A stretch of 64,000 nt of DNA from Siphonodentalium dalli (GCA_032622095.1 CP136061.1:96035345-96099344); one strand, 5' to 3'. Positions 1-11,400 are shown, counted from the stretch's first letter. Notes: generated by a model from the sequence alone, not told the origin. Translations and numbers: made by a program.

Positions 1-34
1 ATATTTCTGCAACGAACGCCGCCCATGCCTTTAA
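1..34 (-). mobile_element. Family E TTAA element, end fragment
   Basis: The first 34 bases are the reverse complement of the left end of the complete E copy at 19820-20193: the GCCGCCC terminus and the adjoining GCAGAAATAT tract match, and the fragment closes with TTAA at 31-34. The window boundary cuts off the rest. Confidence 0.7.
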
Positions 35-1979
35 GCCCACAGTAGAAACAGCGGGCCACAGTGAAAACATTGCCATCGTATATAGCCTGGTATAGAACAT
101 ACTGCCCAAATAGTGCCATATTGGGCTTACAATCTCTACCAGAGCGCACCAGTCATACTTCCTTTCTGACTCTGTGACCGGATGGGTACTAGTCTGCCGT
201 TTCTATATTTAGGCGGGGTTTTCCAAACAAAATGGCAAAAACCGATCGCCCCAAAGTCAAATTTCCTATGTGCTTTGAGAACAATTCCCGCACTAAAAAC
301 TTAATGACAGAATGGAGAATCAGAGTGCTAGTTTTGTTGGCGATTTTCGCAAGCAACTCGTCAAAGTTGGAGCAAATTAGAACTCTTGTGTCTGACTTGC
401 CACGCGCGTTGTCGGGACATTTCGTCCATATGCGTTTAGAATTTTGTGTTGATAAAGTAATCGGAGATTCAAATCACACCGTTTCGAAATATAGTTCTTT
501 GGTTCTGGTGGGACTTTCCAAACTTTTGTTCGATATTTTGTGTGCTTAACAAGGGCAGCATTTTGCTCTGCTCGCTTAGTATATATTTTAATATGTGGGT
601 AAAATGTCGCCGATAGCAGCGCCCTTACCGAGTCAACAAGGAAGGCAAACCCTGCATGGAGTTTGTTAGGCTTACTGCATTTGAAATACGTTCATGATGA
701 ACCTATATCGGTCACCACATATTGAGCTTATGGTCAGGGGGAACAGGCTGGTGGTGCGCTATCTCAATTGAGAAATATACGAGAATATCATTGGATGTGT
801 AATGTAACCATGCATATATAGAACATAAAACGAAACATAGATACAAGTATATCGAATATAGAAACACACACTTCCCTTTCCCCAATCGACAATTATTCAA
901 TGATTATGGACACATAATCCCATAGATTAACCTATTAGCCTAGCTGTTCAATAAATGTTCTTGATATTGAGACAGTTCCTGTGACATATAGTACTGAAAG
1001 TGCAATCGCTGGCGAGCTACTACAGCGTTCACAGGCATATTCAAATATTTAATAGTATAATTATGACAAAATTTTACAAACAGAGAGTAAGATTATGTGA
1101 ACAAAATTGACCTATATAAAAAATAATTAAAGAAATGTGTTTGTGCTGAGAAAGTTAATACATGTACTATGCCTTTGATGACGAAACATGGAAAGGTACA
1201 TTTTGTTTTTGGTTAATTATCTGATGATGATAATAATGTATTTTATGCTAAATAATGATTATTAAAGAAACCACTGATGTCAAGATCTTAATTTTGTGAA
1301 ATGCAGGATGTCCCTGTATTTCCAATTATATATGATATAAAGTGGAGTAAAAGTTAGTCAAAGAAATGTTCTTAGAGCCTAATATCATTACTGGTCCTTC
1401 ATTTAAAATTTAAGTTCTGCAATTGAACTGGAACTTTTATTATAAAAAACTTATCAAACTAATGAAAACGACCAGTAACTAGGATAAAAAGAGATTGGTA
1501 TGAATTAAATTGACATAGGTCTGGCAATTGAAATTTTTACCTCTTAAATAAGTCTAAGCTACTAATATCAAGATAATATTAAGCTGAAGCAGTCCACGGT
1601 AAATGCACCACAATCATGTCTCCCCGCCAAAGTCTTCAAATAAAATATATATCGGTACCGGAGTAGCATAGTGGGAGTCTGATGTTCCGAGTTGGCGGAT
1701 CCATTATTGATATACATCTGTGGTAAGCGATTGCTGACGTGAAGAACAGGTATCCGTTCATTGTTTATTTTGTGTATATACACACAATTATGTACAGTTC
1801 TATACCGGTTTCGGCCCATCCTGGCATTTTCATTAGAATTGCACGAATTTGCTAAGCCAATGAACATAAACAACGACCAGATACCTCTCGATGTTGATAG
1901 ATACACTATCTCTAAGTGCGTGTTTGAATCATCGATGAATGGCCAATTCAAAAATGTTCACACATAATTACAAAATATA
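35..1979. other. Unassigned AT-rich sequence
   Basis: I recognise no gene or repeat here. A 105-codon open frame on the plus strand at 232-549 begins at an ATG and is less AT-rich than its surroundings. It has no recognisable domain, signal peptide or membrane helix, and nothing beyond its openness supports it as a gene. Confidence 0.5.
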
Positions 1980-2245
1980 AGGTCATGCAGTGTTGTAGAT
2001 TCATAGTAAATTTACCCACCTACATGTACATGGTCTCCTCGACAATAAAGCTGACAAAGCCGTGCCACTGCTTAACGGATGAAATGAAACAGAACTTAAT
2101 AAAAAAGGGCCATGCAGTGGTGTAGTTTCATAGTAAGACCATGCTGTACTATATTGTTATAGTAAATTTAACCACGGGCATCGTCATCCTCCGCCAATAC
2201 AGCTGACTTGGACAACGCTGTGACATTGTATGACGGCTGAAATGA
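1980..2245. repeat. Diverged tandem duplication, about 130 bp x2
   Basis: The stretch from about 1980 (GGTCATGCAGTGTTGTAG) recurs from about 2109 (GGCCATGCAGTGGTGTAG). Both copies then run through a 'catagtaa', an 'aatttA(a)CCCAC' and an 'AGCTGACWWRG' segment in the same order. The copies differ by many substitutions and small indels, so the duplication is old. Confidence 0.6.
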
Positions 2246-2249
2246 AGCA

Positions 2250-2530
2250 AATCAACAAACCTGCTACCCGATTTACCAATTAATTAGCCAATGCATCAAT
2301 AAATCAACCAGTCAACCGACCAACCCACTAACAAAATCAACAAGCCAATGAGCCAACCAACAATCAAATAAACCAACAAATAATAAACCAACCAACCAAC
2401 AAATCAACCAGCAATAAAATAAACCAACCAGATAGTAAACTAATCAACAAACGAACGAAACAAGCAAGCAACGAATTAACATATCAGCTAGCCAATTAAC
2501 AACACACCAACCACATTCAATCAACTAAGC
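2250..2530. repeat. Low-complexity AACC/ATCA-rich tract
   Basis: About 280 bases are made of irregular 4-5 bp steps such as AACCAACC, AATCAACC and AATAAACC, with almost no G on the plus strand. No fixed longer period is visible. It reads as a decayed microsatellite-like tract. Confidence 0.7.
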
Positions 2531-2570
2531 AACCAATTATCTATTTCCACCAACATCACCGAATAGCATT

Positions 2571-2870
2571 TGAAACTATGTGACAAAAAACACGTCGCAT
2601 TTTTGAAACGACTTCCAAATGTAACTTTGTAACCCTTTTTAAACAAGGATGGGTGAAACATTTTCATTTCCCTAGTTGGAGTAATTCTCTGATAAGCATT
2701 TGTAACTATGTGACAAAAAACACATAGCATTTTTGAAAAGACTTGCAATTGTAACTTTGTAACCCTTTTTAAACAAGGATGGGTGAAATATTTTCATTTT
2801 TGGTAACTGTGTGACAAAAAACACGTCGCGTTTTTGAAACGACTTCCTAATGTAACTCCAAATGACAAAA
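2571..2870. repeat. Tandem repeat, about 130-bp unit, 2.5 copies
   Basis: Units start at 2571 and 2701 with ACTATGTGACAAAAAACAC, followed by ATTTTTGAAA, a GACTTSC tract, TGTAACTTTGTAACCC and AAACAAGGATGGGTGAAA. A shortened third copy begins near 2801. The similar short reading frames on the minus strand are products of this repeat. Confidence 0.75.
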
Positions 2871-2881
2871 AAAAATAGGGC

Positions 2882-3005
2882 GCATTTGTAACCGGGTTAC
2901 TGGTCGGAGCTAACATACGAGCAAACGTTGAGTCGACTCGTAAAAACAAAACACGACGTATTTGCAACCCAGTAACTGGTTACAAATGCGTCGTATTTTT
3001 GTTTC
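2882..3005. repeat. Compound inverted repeat
   Basis: GCATTTGTAACC and GGTTACTGG near 2882-2903 are answered by CCAGTAACTGGTTACAAATG at 2969-2988. An overlapping palindrome pairs AAAACACGACGTATTTG at 2946-2964 with AAATGCGTCGTATTTTTG at 2984-3002. It shares wording with the tandem repeat just upstream and may be its inverted edge. Confidence 0.5.
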
Positions 3006-3561
3006 TGCACCAAAATCTGCCATATATGTCACCGAAAGCAGCAATTGGGCAGCTCTATTGCCGCGATATAACCAGATGCCAAAATGTGATGCCAATTCCA
3101 ACATAAATGGAATGGGTTGTAGAATTGAGTCAGCCCACACTGACCGCGTATGGTACGGATCAATCTGTTCATCCGCTTGAGATATTTATCTGCTGCGGAA
3201 GACAATTATGATCTCATGGGACCATCTCGCGTGAAATAGTCTCAACATCAGAATGACTGTGTACATAATTATTACTGGGGAGATTCATGGCTTGTTTAAT
3301 CTATTCCCCAGACGCAGCGACATGAATCCAACACATAGCACACCATCTATTGGATCCGAGCTGACAATCATATAGACACTAACTGCTCTCTATCGATAGT
3401 TACAATCTGGAGGACAGCACGTCGAACCACAAAGTGCGCGCTGGCTAAATCACACTGCACGCTCAACTGATACTGTTGGCAATTTGTTGCAATTATTTAT
3501 TGTGTTGCTATATTGCAGTTTGGACTCTTTCTGCTTTGGTTCGTTCGACTGATTTTTAACG
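3006..3561. other. Unassigned sequence
   Basis: No gene or repeat was recognised between the compound inverted repeat and the 73-bp minisatellite. The open frames here are short and lack any motif. Confidence 0.4.
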
Positions 3562-4355
3562 GGAGTGGTGTAGATATAATGGCTGGCTCGGTCTGATATG
3601 CAACGGGTCATTGGTGTGGATGTGTGTTTGCTGGGGTGGTGTAGATGTAAGGACTGACAAAGTCTGACAACGCAACGGGTCTTTGGTGTGGGATGTGTGT
3701 TTGCTGGGGTGGTATAGATGTAAGGACTGACTAAGTCTGACAACGCAACGGGTCTTTGGTGTGGGATGTGTGTTTGCTGGGGTGGTGTAGATGTAAGGAC
3801 TGACTAAGCCTGACAACGCAACGGGTCTTTGGTGTGGGATGTGTGTTTTATGGGGTGGTTTATATGTAAGGACTTACTAAGTCTGACAACGCAACGGGTC
3901 TTTGGTATGGGATGTGTGTTTGCTGGGGTGGTATAGATGTAAGGACTGACTAAGTCTGACAACGCAACGGGTCTTTGGTGTGGGATGTGTGTTTGCTGGG
4001 GTGGTGTAGATGTAAGGACTGACTAAGCCTGACAACGCAACGGGTCTTTGGTGTGGGATGTGTGTTTTTTGGGGTGGTTTATATGTAAGGACTTACTAAG
4101 TCTGACAACGCAACGGGTCATTGGTGTGGAATGTGTGTTTGCTGGGGTGGTGTAGATGTAAGGACTAAGTCTGACAACGCAACGGGTCTTTGGTGTGGGA
4201 TATGTCTTTGCTGGGGTTGTGTAGATGTAAGGACTGACCAAGTCTGACAACGCAACGGGTCTTTGGTGTGGGATTCGTGTTTGATGGGGTGGTGTAGATG
4301 TAAGGACTGACTAAGTCTGACAACGCAACGGGTCATTGGTGTGGGATGTGTGTTC
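3562..4355. repeat. 73-bp minisatellite, about 11 units
   Basis: The unit contains GTAAGGACTGACTAAG, TCTGACAACGCAACGGGTC, TTTGGTGTGGGATGTGTG and TTTGCTGGGGTGGTGTAGAT. Successive GTAAGG positions at 3647 and 3720 give a 73-bp period. Units differ by a few substitutions, and some have TTTTATGGGG or TTTTTTGGGG in place of TTTGCTGGGG. Since 73 is not a multiple of three, minus-strand open frames cycle through the three reading frames of the same repeat. The strand is strongly purine-skewed (G-rich on plus). Confidence 0.92.
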
Positions 4356-5057
4356 GTTGTCTGTCGTATCAAATAACAATTGATGTGACAGGAAAAGTGG
4401 TAAAAAAATCATTCCGTAATCATCATTTTATTTAATATGTTAAGAAAATAAAGGTTACAACATAAAAAGCTCCAAGTTTTAAGGCCAAACTAGTTGAAAA
4501 GTAGGGAGGAATGTTGTTTTGAGCTGCGGAAAAATTGCTTTGGGTCCTCTTGATCATATACGTGGGCGTAAAAAATGCTTGACCCATTCCTAGTAATTGC
4601 AGGAGATATAGAGGATGATCGTTTGCATGAATCTAATAGTTTACTATTTTCAAAGTCAAGAATGCTCATAATTATTGAACAACCCAAGGATCGAAATAGC
4701 TTTTTGTGGGTATCCTTCACCTCTACAGGTCAGTAAATACACAACATGTATTAAAATCCACACAGGTCTGTAAATACACCAACGACATGTATCCAAATTC
4801 ATACGTGTCTGTAAATACACGAACATGTATGAAAGTCCATATAGGTCTGTAAATACACCAACGGCATGTATTCAAATACATACATTTCTGTCAATACACC
4901 AACATGTATCCAAACCATTACAGGTTTATAAATACACAACATGTAAGAAAATCCACACAGGTATCTAAATACACCAATTGTTGGTACTGGATTAATGACA
5001 TTAAATATTAGATATGGTTATTTTCTATATCACACCATGGCAATAATAATTCTGACA
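4356..5057. repeat. Duplicated flank of the minisatellite, copy 1
   Basis: From GTTGTCTGTCGTATCAAA onward the sequence matches 5854-6505 base for base over long stretches, including the AAGCTCCAAGTTTTAA tract and the CCATTCCTAGTAATTGCAGG tract. The minisatellite plus this flank was therefore duplicated as one block. The internal 38-bp array differs in unit number between the copies. Confidence 0.85.
4730..4985. repeat. 38-bp minisatellite, about 6.5 units
   Basis: The unit reads TAAATACACMAACATGTAT, then AAARTCCATACAGGTCTG. Units vary from 36 to 42 bp and have diverged considerably. The array has a counterpart at 6225-6440 in the second copy of the block. Confidence 0.8.
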
Positions 5058-5576
5058 AGTTTACACACGATGTATGTCGTTGCCCCAAATGTTCTTGTAA
5101 ACACTGTATTACCATTCCAAATGATAATTAACTGCGTCATTTGCTACCGGAGTTATAAAACCAAATGTGTGTGCAGACTGAGCACTGTCCGCACAGATAT
5201 ACGGACGGATTGGGTCGCGGCTATACGCCCCGAACATCATCAGGATGGCAGGATCATACTATAATTTGCGTAACGTCTTGAAGCACAAACAATGTATTTA
5301 TTGATTATTAAAACATGACGACAACGACACCATCAGCGAGAGTGAACCTTTATGCTTTGGTGCTATAGCCTATAGTATGGTGTGTACAACAACAACAGTA
5401 TGTAATGATAGGTACTACAGATTTATCTACGTCATCACCTTTTCACATAGGTAATTTTGCGGGCTGCTTTCTGGCAGACAGTTATCATAATGTTCATCAG
5501 TTTGAACAAAGAAATAGTTGTAGAATTTCCACAGAAAGTAGCTCGAGTTTGTGTCCCTTTACGCGAAATTAGGAGA
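5058..5576. other. Unassigned sequence between duplicated blocks
   Basis: I see no gene. An 89-codon frame at 4995-5264 begins inside the repeat block and is unlikely to be real. The second minisatellite array begins abruptly at about 5577. Confidence 0.4.
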
Positions 5577-5853
5577 GATGTAAGGACTGACCAAGTCTGA
5601 CAACGCAACGGGTCATTGGTGTGGGATGTGTGTTTGCTGAGGTGGTGTAGATGTAAGGACTGACTATGTCTGACAACGCAACGGGTCATTGGTGTGGGAT
5701 GTGTGTTTGCTGGGGTGGTGTAGATGTAAGGACTGACTAAGTCTGACAACGCAACGGGTCTTTGGTGTGGGATGTGTGTTTGCTGGGGTGGTGTAGATGT
5801 AAGGACTGACTAAGTCTGACAACGCAACGGGTCTTTGGTGTGGGATGTGTGTT
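5577..5853. repeat. 73-bp minisatellite, second block, about 3.8 units
   Basis: The unit is the same as at 3562-4355 in the same orientation, with fewer copies. It leads directly into the duplicated flank, as the first array does, so array length has changed since the block was duplicated. Confidence 0.92.
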
Positions 5854-6505
5854 CGTTGTCTGTCGTATCAAATAACAATTGATGTGACAGGAAAAGTGGT
5901 AAAAAAATCATTCCGTAATCATCATTTTATTTAATATGTTAAGAAAATAAAGGTTACAACATAAAAGCTCCAAGTTTTAATGCCAAACTAGTTGAAAAGT
6001 AGGGAGGAATGTTGTTTCGAGCTGCGGAAAATTGCTTTGGGTCCTCTTGATCATATACGTGGGCGTAAAAAATGCTTGACCCATTCCTAGTAATTGCAGG
6101 AGATATAGAGGACGATCGTATGCATGAATCTAATAGTTTACTATTTTCAAAGTCAAGAATGCTCATAATTATTGAACAACTCTAGGATGGAACTAGCTTT
6201 TTGTGGGTATCCTTCACCTCTATAGGTCAGTAAATACACAACATGTATGAAAGTCCATACAGGTCTGAGAATACACCAACGATATGTATCCAAATCCATA
6301 CGTGTCTGTAAATACACCAGCATGTATGAAAGTCCATACAGGTCTGTAAATACACCATCAACATGTATCCAATCCATTACAGGTTTGTAAATACACAACA
6401 TGTAACACAATCCATACAGGTCTCTAAATACACAAATTGTTGGTACTGAATTAATGACATTAAATATTAGATATGTTCTATATCACACCATGGCAATAAT
6501 AATTC
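5854..6505. repeat. Duplicated flank of the minisatellite, copy 2
   Basis: This matches 4356-5057, with its own 38-bp array at 6225-6440. After the match ends near 6505, a further piece at 6505-6548 repeats an internal segment (TTGACCCATTCC, then TAATTGCAGGAGATATAGAG) also present at 4573 and 6074, giving three copies of that segment. Confidence 0.85.
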
Positions 6506-7042
6506 TTGACCCATTCCAAATAATTGCAGGAGATATAGAGGACGATCCAGGGAGAGCAGATGACAGTGTTCTCATAGCACACTCGGAGAATATCAGTTGT
6601 ACAGTAAATGTGGTCTGTTCATTATGCCATGCGTTGCATGGTTTGTAAGAATACAGTAATGTATTGGTCACCACAGCACGTCCAGACATAATTACATGTG
6701 TGATATATAACCTATGACAGAGGGTCATTTAATACTAGAATACGCACACAATTATGCAGCTGTTCTTATATACATGGGTAACAGTGCATGGAAATAATGA
6801 GTTCATGTTCGTGTACGTATGTATTGTGGACTGTTTATAACCGATATTTACCAATAGCATGGCCACATAATTGTATGATCTACTCTCATGTGCCTGGGTA
6901 CAAGCCTTTAGTATTATGGGACCGGAACTTAGGCCTACTCGGCCACCTCCGACATCTAAGTTTGTGAACGATAACCGATAGAAACCGATCTCCATACAAT
7001 AGAGATGTTTCCCTACTCACGATTATAACTAACGATTGGAAA
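6506..7042. other. Unassigned sequence
   Basis: Apart from the 44-bp internal repeat at its left edge, no gene or known repeat is seen before the G element. Confidence 0.4.
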
Positions 7043-7136
7043 TATGTGACCCGCCATATCAAATCCAGTCGGAAGTCGAGATTTTTTTTACCCTGTGCCA
7101 ATGCATCTTCTATCTATCTATATCTATATTTGCGAA

Positions 7137-8400
7137 TGTCTGTCTGTCTGTCTGTCTGTCTGTGTTCTATAGAAATTCACAGGGGACTATCTAGATGATG
7201 CCAAATGGGTCTACTAGGAGTAGCTTTGTACGAGAAAGATAATGGTCGGGGTTAGAATTTTCTAAAGTGACGCCGTTGTTGTCAGGGGCAGAAAAGGGGG
7301 AGGGGCAGAATTTTATTTTTTCGCCGATTACCACCAAACTTATATATAATCATCCCCATAATACGAGGAATATAATTTCCACCAAATTGATACACGTTCT
7401 TATCCATGATACGAGGAATCTAAAGACATAGTGGCGCTGTTTGTGTGAGAGATGGAGAGGGGAGGGATTGGCACCAAATTTGATAAAAAAATTGTTTTGT
7501 CGCCGATTATCACCAAACTTATAAACAATCATCTCCATGATATCAGGAGTGTAATCTTGTGGTTTAAGGATGTCACAAGTGGGGCCATTCGAGTCAGTGG
7601 TGTATAGAGATGAGAGGGACACAAAAATTATATCTATATGTTTAGTGCCGATTTCCACCAGATTGATACATATTCTTCTCCGTGATACGAGGAATCTTAT
7701 CGTTTGGTTTAGATACACCAAATTGGTGCCCTATGGATGAGAGATATGGGGACCTTAAATTTGATACGAATTTGTATACTCGCCAATTTTCACCAATTTT
7801 CACCAATTTCATATATATGCATCTCTAATATCTAATGAGTCTTAGTGTGTGCAGCTTGAGTCCGAAATAGGGACGGGAGGGTCACCAAAACTGATACAAA
7901 ATATTTTCAGTACCAATTACCATCAAATTCAGACACGTTCTTCTCAAATGATACAAGAAATAAAATCGTGCTGTCTGTCTGTCTTTTTGTCTGTCTGTGT
8001 GCGTTCTATATATAACTTCACGCGGTACAATCGAGATGGCACCAAGGCGTTCTAAGAGGAGTATCTTTTTACAAGGAAGATAATGGTGCGGGTTAAAATT
8101 TTCTAAAATGACGCTGTTGGTTGGAGGGGAAATTTAAAAAATATGGTGAAATAGTTTTGTCGCTGATTTCCACCAAACGAATACATAATCACCTTCGCAA
8201 TATGGCGTTGTTCGAGTCAGCGTTGCATCAACAATTGATTTAATAAACCAAATTCCACCAAATTCATACACGTTTTTCTCTAATTGTATACCATGAATTA
8301 AATCACACTTGGTGTCGTTTGCGTCACGGGTGGCGAGCGGATATGAACTATCATTGATAAGATTGCTATTCGCCGATATCAACATATAAGTTATATACAG
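7137..8400. repeat. Helitron-internal tandem cores with GTCT microsatellite
   Basis: A (GTCT)n tract at 7137-7162 and a similar one at 7970-8000 are each followed by GTTCTATAKA, a TTCACRSGG tract, ATGATGCCAAATGG-like and GATAATGGTSGGGTTA segments, about 840 bp apart. Between them, units with CCGATTNCCACCAAA, TTATAC and GATACGAGGAATCT recur at irregular spacing. Microsatellite plus core-repeat architecture is known from bivalve Helitron-related elements; here it lies inside mapped Helitron ends. Confidence 0.75.
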
Positions 8401-9401
8401 TCACCAGGCCATCTCCATATCATTTTAAGTAGTTGGGCGTTCACATTTCACAATCCCGACATATGGTGACCCACAAAGGTCACTTGAACAATTATATCTT
8501 CTTAACAGTCATATTTATATGGGAATGGCAATCAAGGCATTCACACAATGAGCTAGCAAAAAGAGATAACTAGAAGAAGCATTAAACGTATATTTATCAT
8601 GCTATTGAAGAGATACATATATTCGTGCAAAATGAGAGACCTCGAACCGTCAGAGGATTGCATATATATAATAACAAAATTTATTCTGTTCCATTCAATA
8701 CAGTTTCCACAAAAAGTTACAATTTGTCAAGAGATATGGAAGGCCTGTTCAAAAATAGTGGTTATAGTGTGCAGTCAAATACAGTTTCTTCTGATATACA
8801 AGAAAATGCAGTTAGTAGCACAAGACTTTTCAGGATCCTACCAATACTGACATCTGACAAGGGGTTTAGAACAGACTCATCGACTGACATAAACAACTCA
8901 AAATCTCGCTCTGTGCCTGGCACATGTAGCTGATATATATGCGCAGTGACATTTCGTTTAAACTAAGAATATTTAGCCAATATATAGCACCATGAACAGA
9001 GGAGCACCTGGAAATTTCTTTGAAACATATGTATCGTCATGAAGATATGATAGCCAGGTGTCCTCGAGATCGTAGTCCAACCCTCTAGATTGATTGATAC
9101 ATCTCAATATGTAAAACCCAATTATCATCTTTTATCGAACTAATGTGTTTATGATGTTCATGTATCATATTATAACGTCTAATGTATACGCAGTTGTAAA
9201 TAAATAAATACTTCATTATTTGTGGAGCGGATTAATCGCGATAAACAGAATGACAATTGACAAGGTGAGCCACTACTTATATTCCATGACTGTAATAATC
9301 ATGTTTTGTGATGATATTTGAATATACAATTTATGAGAAAACGTATAACACTTTAAGCAAGAGCATTCTATATTCCCAACAAATATCCACAGCATACATT
9401 A

Positions 9402-9430
9402 ACCTGGGCAACGCCGGGTAACCCTGCTAG
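9402..9430 (+). other. Helitron 3' terminal hairpin and CTAG end
   Basis: A six-pair stem (one G-T pair) closes a six-base loop at 9402-9419. It is followed by AACCCTG and the terminal CTAG, then the host T at 9431. This is the expected 3' termination signal of rolling-circle transposons. Confidence 0.85.
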
Positions 9431-9934
9431 TTCTCTTATATATGCGAGTTGACCATATGCCGCCTCGCATATATAAGAGAATGCATTGGCCTCACAATTT
9501 TTTACAATTTTAATAATTTGTTCTTGTATTCTTTAACAATTTTATAATTTCACCCATACAGAGCCCCAGACAAACATGAGCAGACGACACTCTTCTATGT
9601 GCTTCTATATATGTGTGGGGCTCCCTGCAGGGTAATGGATGTTTTTTTATTTTATGTCCTAAAAATTGTAAGAAACATTTATTTAAAATACATGATAAAA
9701 AATTGTTAAGCCAATGCATTCTCTTATATATGCGAGGCGACCTATGGTGGACTCGCATATATAAGAGAATGCATTGGCACAGGGTAAACAAAAATCCCGA
9801 CTTCCGACTGGATTTGATATGGCGGGTCACATATGTTGTGCTCCCTGAACGCATATTTCCCGAGAATTAAACAGTTTCATCAATCATGAGGAAGGCATGC
9901 TAATGAGTCAGCATTATTGATGAGTTCAGTTAAT

Positions 9935-10133
9935 TAGTTCAACAAACGAGCATAGGTCGTAATGTTGAACGTATTCTCTAATCATTTCCCTCAATAAATA
10001 GGGCTTCTTCTGCACTTTTATTTATCTGTCGTTTGCGTTTATCACATGAACATCCCTCCAAATCAATAACAAATCATTCCGATGTACACTTTTTAATTGA
10101 TTGGGAGAATCAATTTAGTATAGAAAGGGTTAA
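9935..10133 (-). mobile_element. Family V TTAA element, end copy 1
   Basis: The segment ends TTTAGTATAGAAAGGG followed by TTAA at 10130-10133. It matches 53990-54190 throughout, including TTTCCCTYAWTAAATAGGGC and CATTCCGATGTACACTTTTT. More diverged copies lie near 43285 and 60870. Only one end is clear, so full element limits are unknown. Confidence 0.6.
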
Positions 10134-10835
10134 TACTGCCATACAATATGAAAAATAGGCAGCCAACAGTAATTTCTTTAACTGTAATTGATACAGCTTG
10201 CCTCTGGGATGGTCAATATCGTTATAACTTCACTTTTGAAAAAAATACACTAAGAAAATTCGAACGCCAGCATGAGAATCCGAGAGGCATGCAGACTTTA
10301 AACAAACATTTAACCGTTTCTACACTGAATGGATTCTCCTATTCAATTATACAGAAATACATTGCTCTATTAATAATGTGTAGGGATGTTAAGGTGATAA
10401 AAGCATACGACAGATAAATAAAACTACGGAACGGGCCCTATTTATTGAGGGAAATCTTTAGATAATAAGTTTATGAAACATATCTAATCTAACAACACAC
10501 GCAATATGTCACACGTACATATTTCTAAACATGCCTATTATCTCAAAACAGTTGTGAGGAGAAATCGAGACTTGAGTAAACTGAACAATAACCATATAAT
10601 GTCTGGAGGGACCATTTATCGTTCCCATGGCTAATTCGCGTGATCGGATCTACTATAAAACATATACGTTATGTTCATCGATCTGTGGGCTTTGTTGAGG
10701 ACATGCTCCGGGACTTATCTGATTCTTTGACGCAATATACTCGTAGATATCGCAAGGATTCAACAAACGGAATGGCGCAATTGATGGTGCTTATTACTTA
10801 CCACTCTCATGCACTTGAATCTGGAAATACTTTAA
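10134..10835. other. Unassigned sequence with inverted V fragment
   Basis: At 10434-10460 the reverse complement of the V tract CCCTCAATAAATAGGGC appears, so about 450 bp is bracketed by inverted V pieces (9985 and 10436). An 89-codon frame at 10148-10417 lies between them and shows no recognisable domain. Confidence 0.4.
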
Positions 10836-10927
10836 TTAACCCTTAATGACGGGAGCTGCACTGGTGCAGCATTAAATACCATGTGCCAGTGTATTCTCTT
10901 ATATATTCGAGTCTCTCATTGGGAGCC
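10836..10927 (+). mobile_element. Family H TTAA element, left end only
   Basis: TTAA at 10836-10839 is followed by CCCTTAATGACGGGAGCTGC and a short palindrome (CTGCACTGGTGCAG). Half of a degenerate hairpin module follows (GCCAGTGTATTCTCTTATAT). The sequence then breaks off into unrelated G-rich sequence, so the right end is missing. Confidence 0.6.
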
Positions 10928-11400
10928 GGGCACGTATTGCCGGGGTGGGTGGTCGATGGGACCAACTTTTTTTTCCCGCAACTCAATTTTGTTTTTCTGC
11001 AAGTCTTTTTGACTGTTTTTGCAATGAGTTTGGCTTAAAACACCTCAGAATGTCAATATTAACATAAATGAAAAATTTCATGATGATCAGACAAACAGTG
11101 GATTGAATTTTGAAATCCAAGATGGCCGCTGGCAGCCATGTTTTTGGGCCGAATGACCCCAAAATGACTCGTTCCTATTTACATGTCAATGATAAGATCC
11201 ATGACAAATAGTATGCACAGAAAGTCATATACAGCTGTTTACAGTTAATCCCCCCCGCAAATCTCTGTTTTAGTGTTAAAAGGGGTTAGGTGTCCAAAAA
11301 TGGTCGGGAAAAAACTGGCGAAAACGGAAAAAAAATTTGGACGCTGGGGTGGGTGGGTCCCAATAAGGGTCAAAAGGATAAAATCAGATACGTGCCTGAA
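10928..11400. mobile_element. Possible TIR element interrupting H
   Basis: CGGGCACGTATTGCC at the left and ATACGTGCCTG at the right are imperfectly inverted. GGGTGGGTGG tracts adjoin both ends, also as GGTGGGTGGGTCCC near 11350. The body reads AAATCCAAGATGGCCGCTGGC, without coding potential. No clear target duplication was found, so the limits are tentative. Confidence 0.35.

Larger units (their letters stand above)
7106..9430 (+). mobile_element. Non-autonomous Helitron, 2325 bp
   Basis: The element begins TCTTCTATCTATC and ends CTAG. Near the 3' end a hairpin (ACCTGG 9402-9407, loop GCAACG, CCGGGT 9414-9419) lies 11 bases before the terminus. It interrupts the hairpin module of a G element exactly between A and T: left flank ...CCAATGCA, right flank TTCTCTTATATATGCGAG. 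Uninterrupted copies elsewhere show the empty site. TC start, hairpin plus CTRR end, A|T insertion and no target duplication are the Helitron hallmarks. No Rep/helicase coding is visible, so it would depend on an enzyme supplied elsewhere. Confidence 0.9.
7045..9831. mobile_element. Family G MITE split by a Helitron
   Basis: The ends are inverted: TGTGACCCGCCATATC at 7045 and GATATGGCGGGTCACA closing at 9831, with TA on each side (7043-7044, 9832-9833). The inverted match extends through the AATCCAGTCGGAAGTCG tract. Inside are two inverted copies of the 69-nt hairpin module: the first at 7097-7105 plus 9431-9490 is cut by the Helitron, the second at 9710-9778 is whole. The spacer carries a small nested palindrome-ended piece at 9559-9627. 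TA flanks suggest Tc1/mariner-type mobilisation, which is inference. No coding capacity. Confidence 0.85.

Noticed and set aside
2882-3005. A transposon with TIRs
   Set aside because: The paired tracts overlap and share sequence with the neighbouring tandem repeat; no target duplication is visible, so it is listed only as an inverted repeat.
3562-4355. CRISPR-like regular array
   Set aside because: Units are contiguous repeats without unique spacers, in a eukaryotic context with no cas genes; this is a minisatellite.
3450-5749. Several minus-strand frames with repeated SDLVSPYIYTTPANTHPTP-like peptides
   Set aside because: They are translations of the 73-bp minisatellite in its successive frames. 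There is no unit length divisible by three, no start context and no flanking coding sequence.
7137-7162. GTCT microsatellite as an independent feature
   Set aside because: It is part of the internal structure of the Helitron, repeated with the core units, so it is described there.
8599-8933. Two overlapping plus-strand frames of 83 and 102 codons
   Set aside because: They lie inside the Helitron, overlap each other in different frames, and show no Rep, helicase or other known motif.
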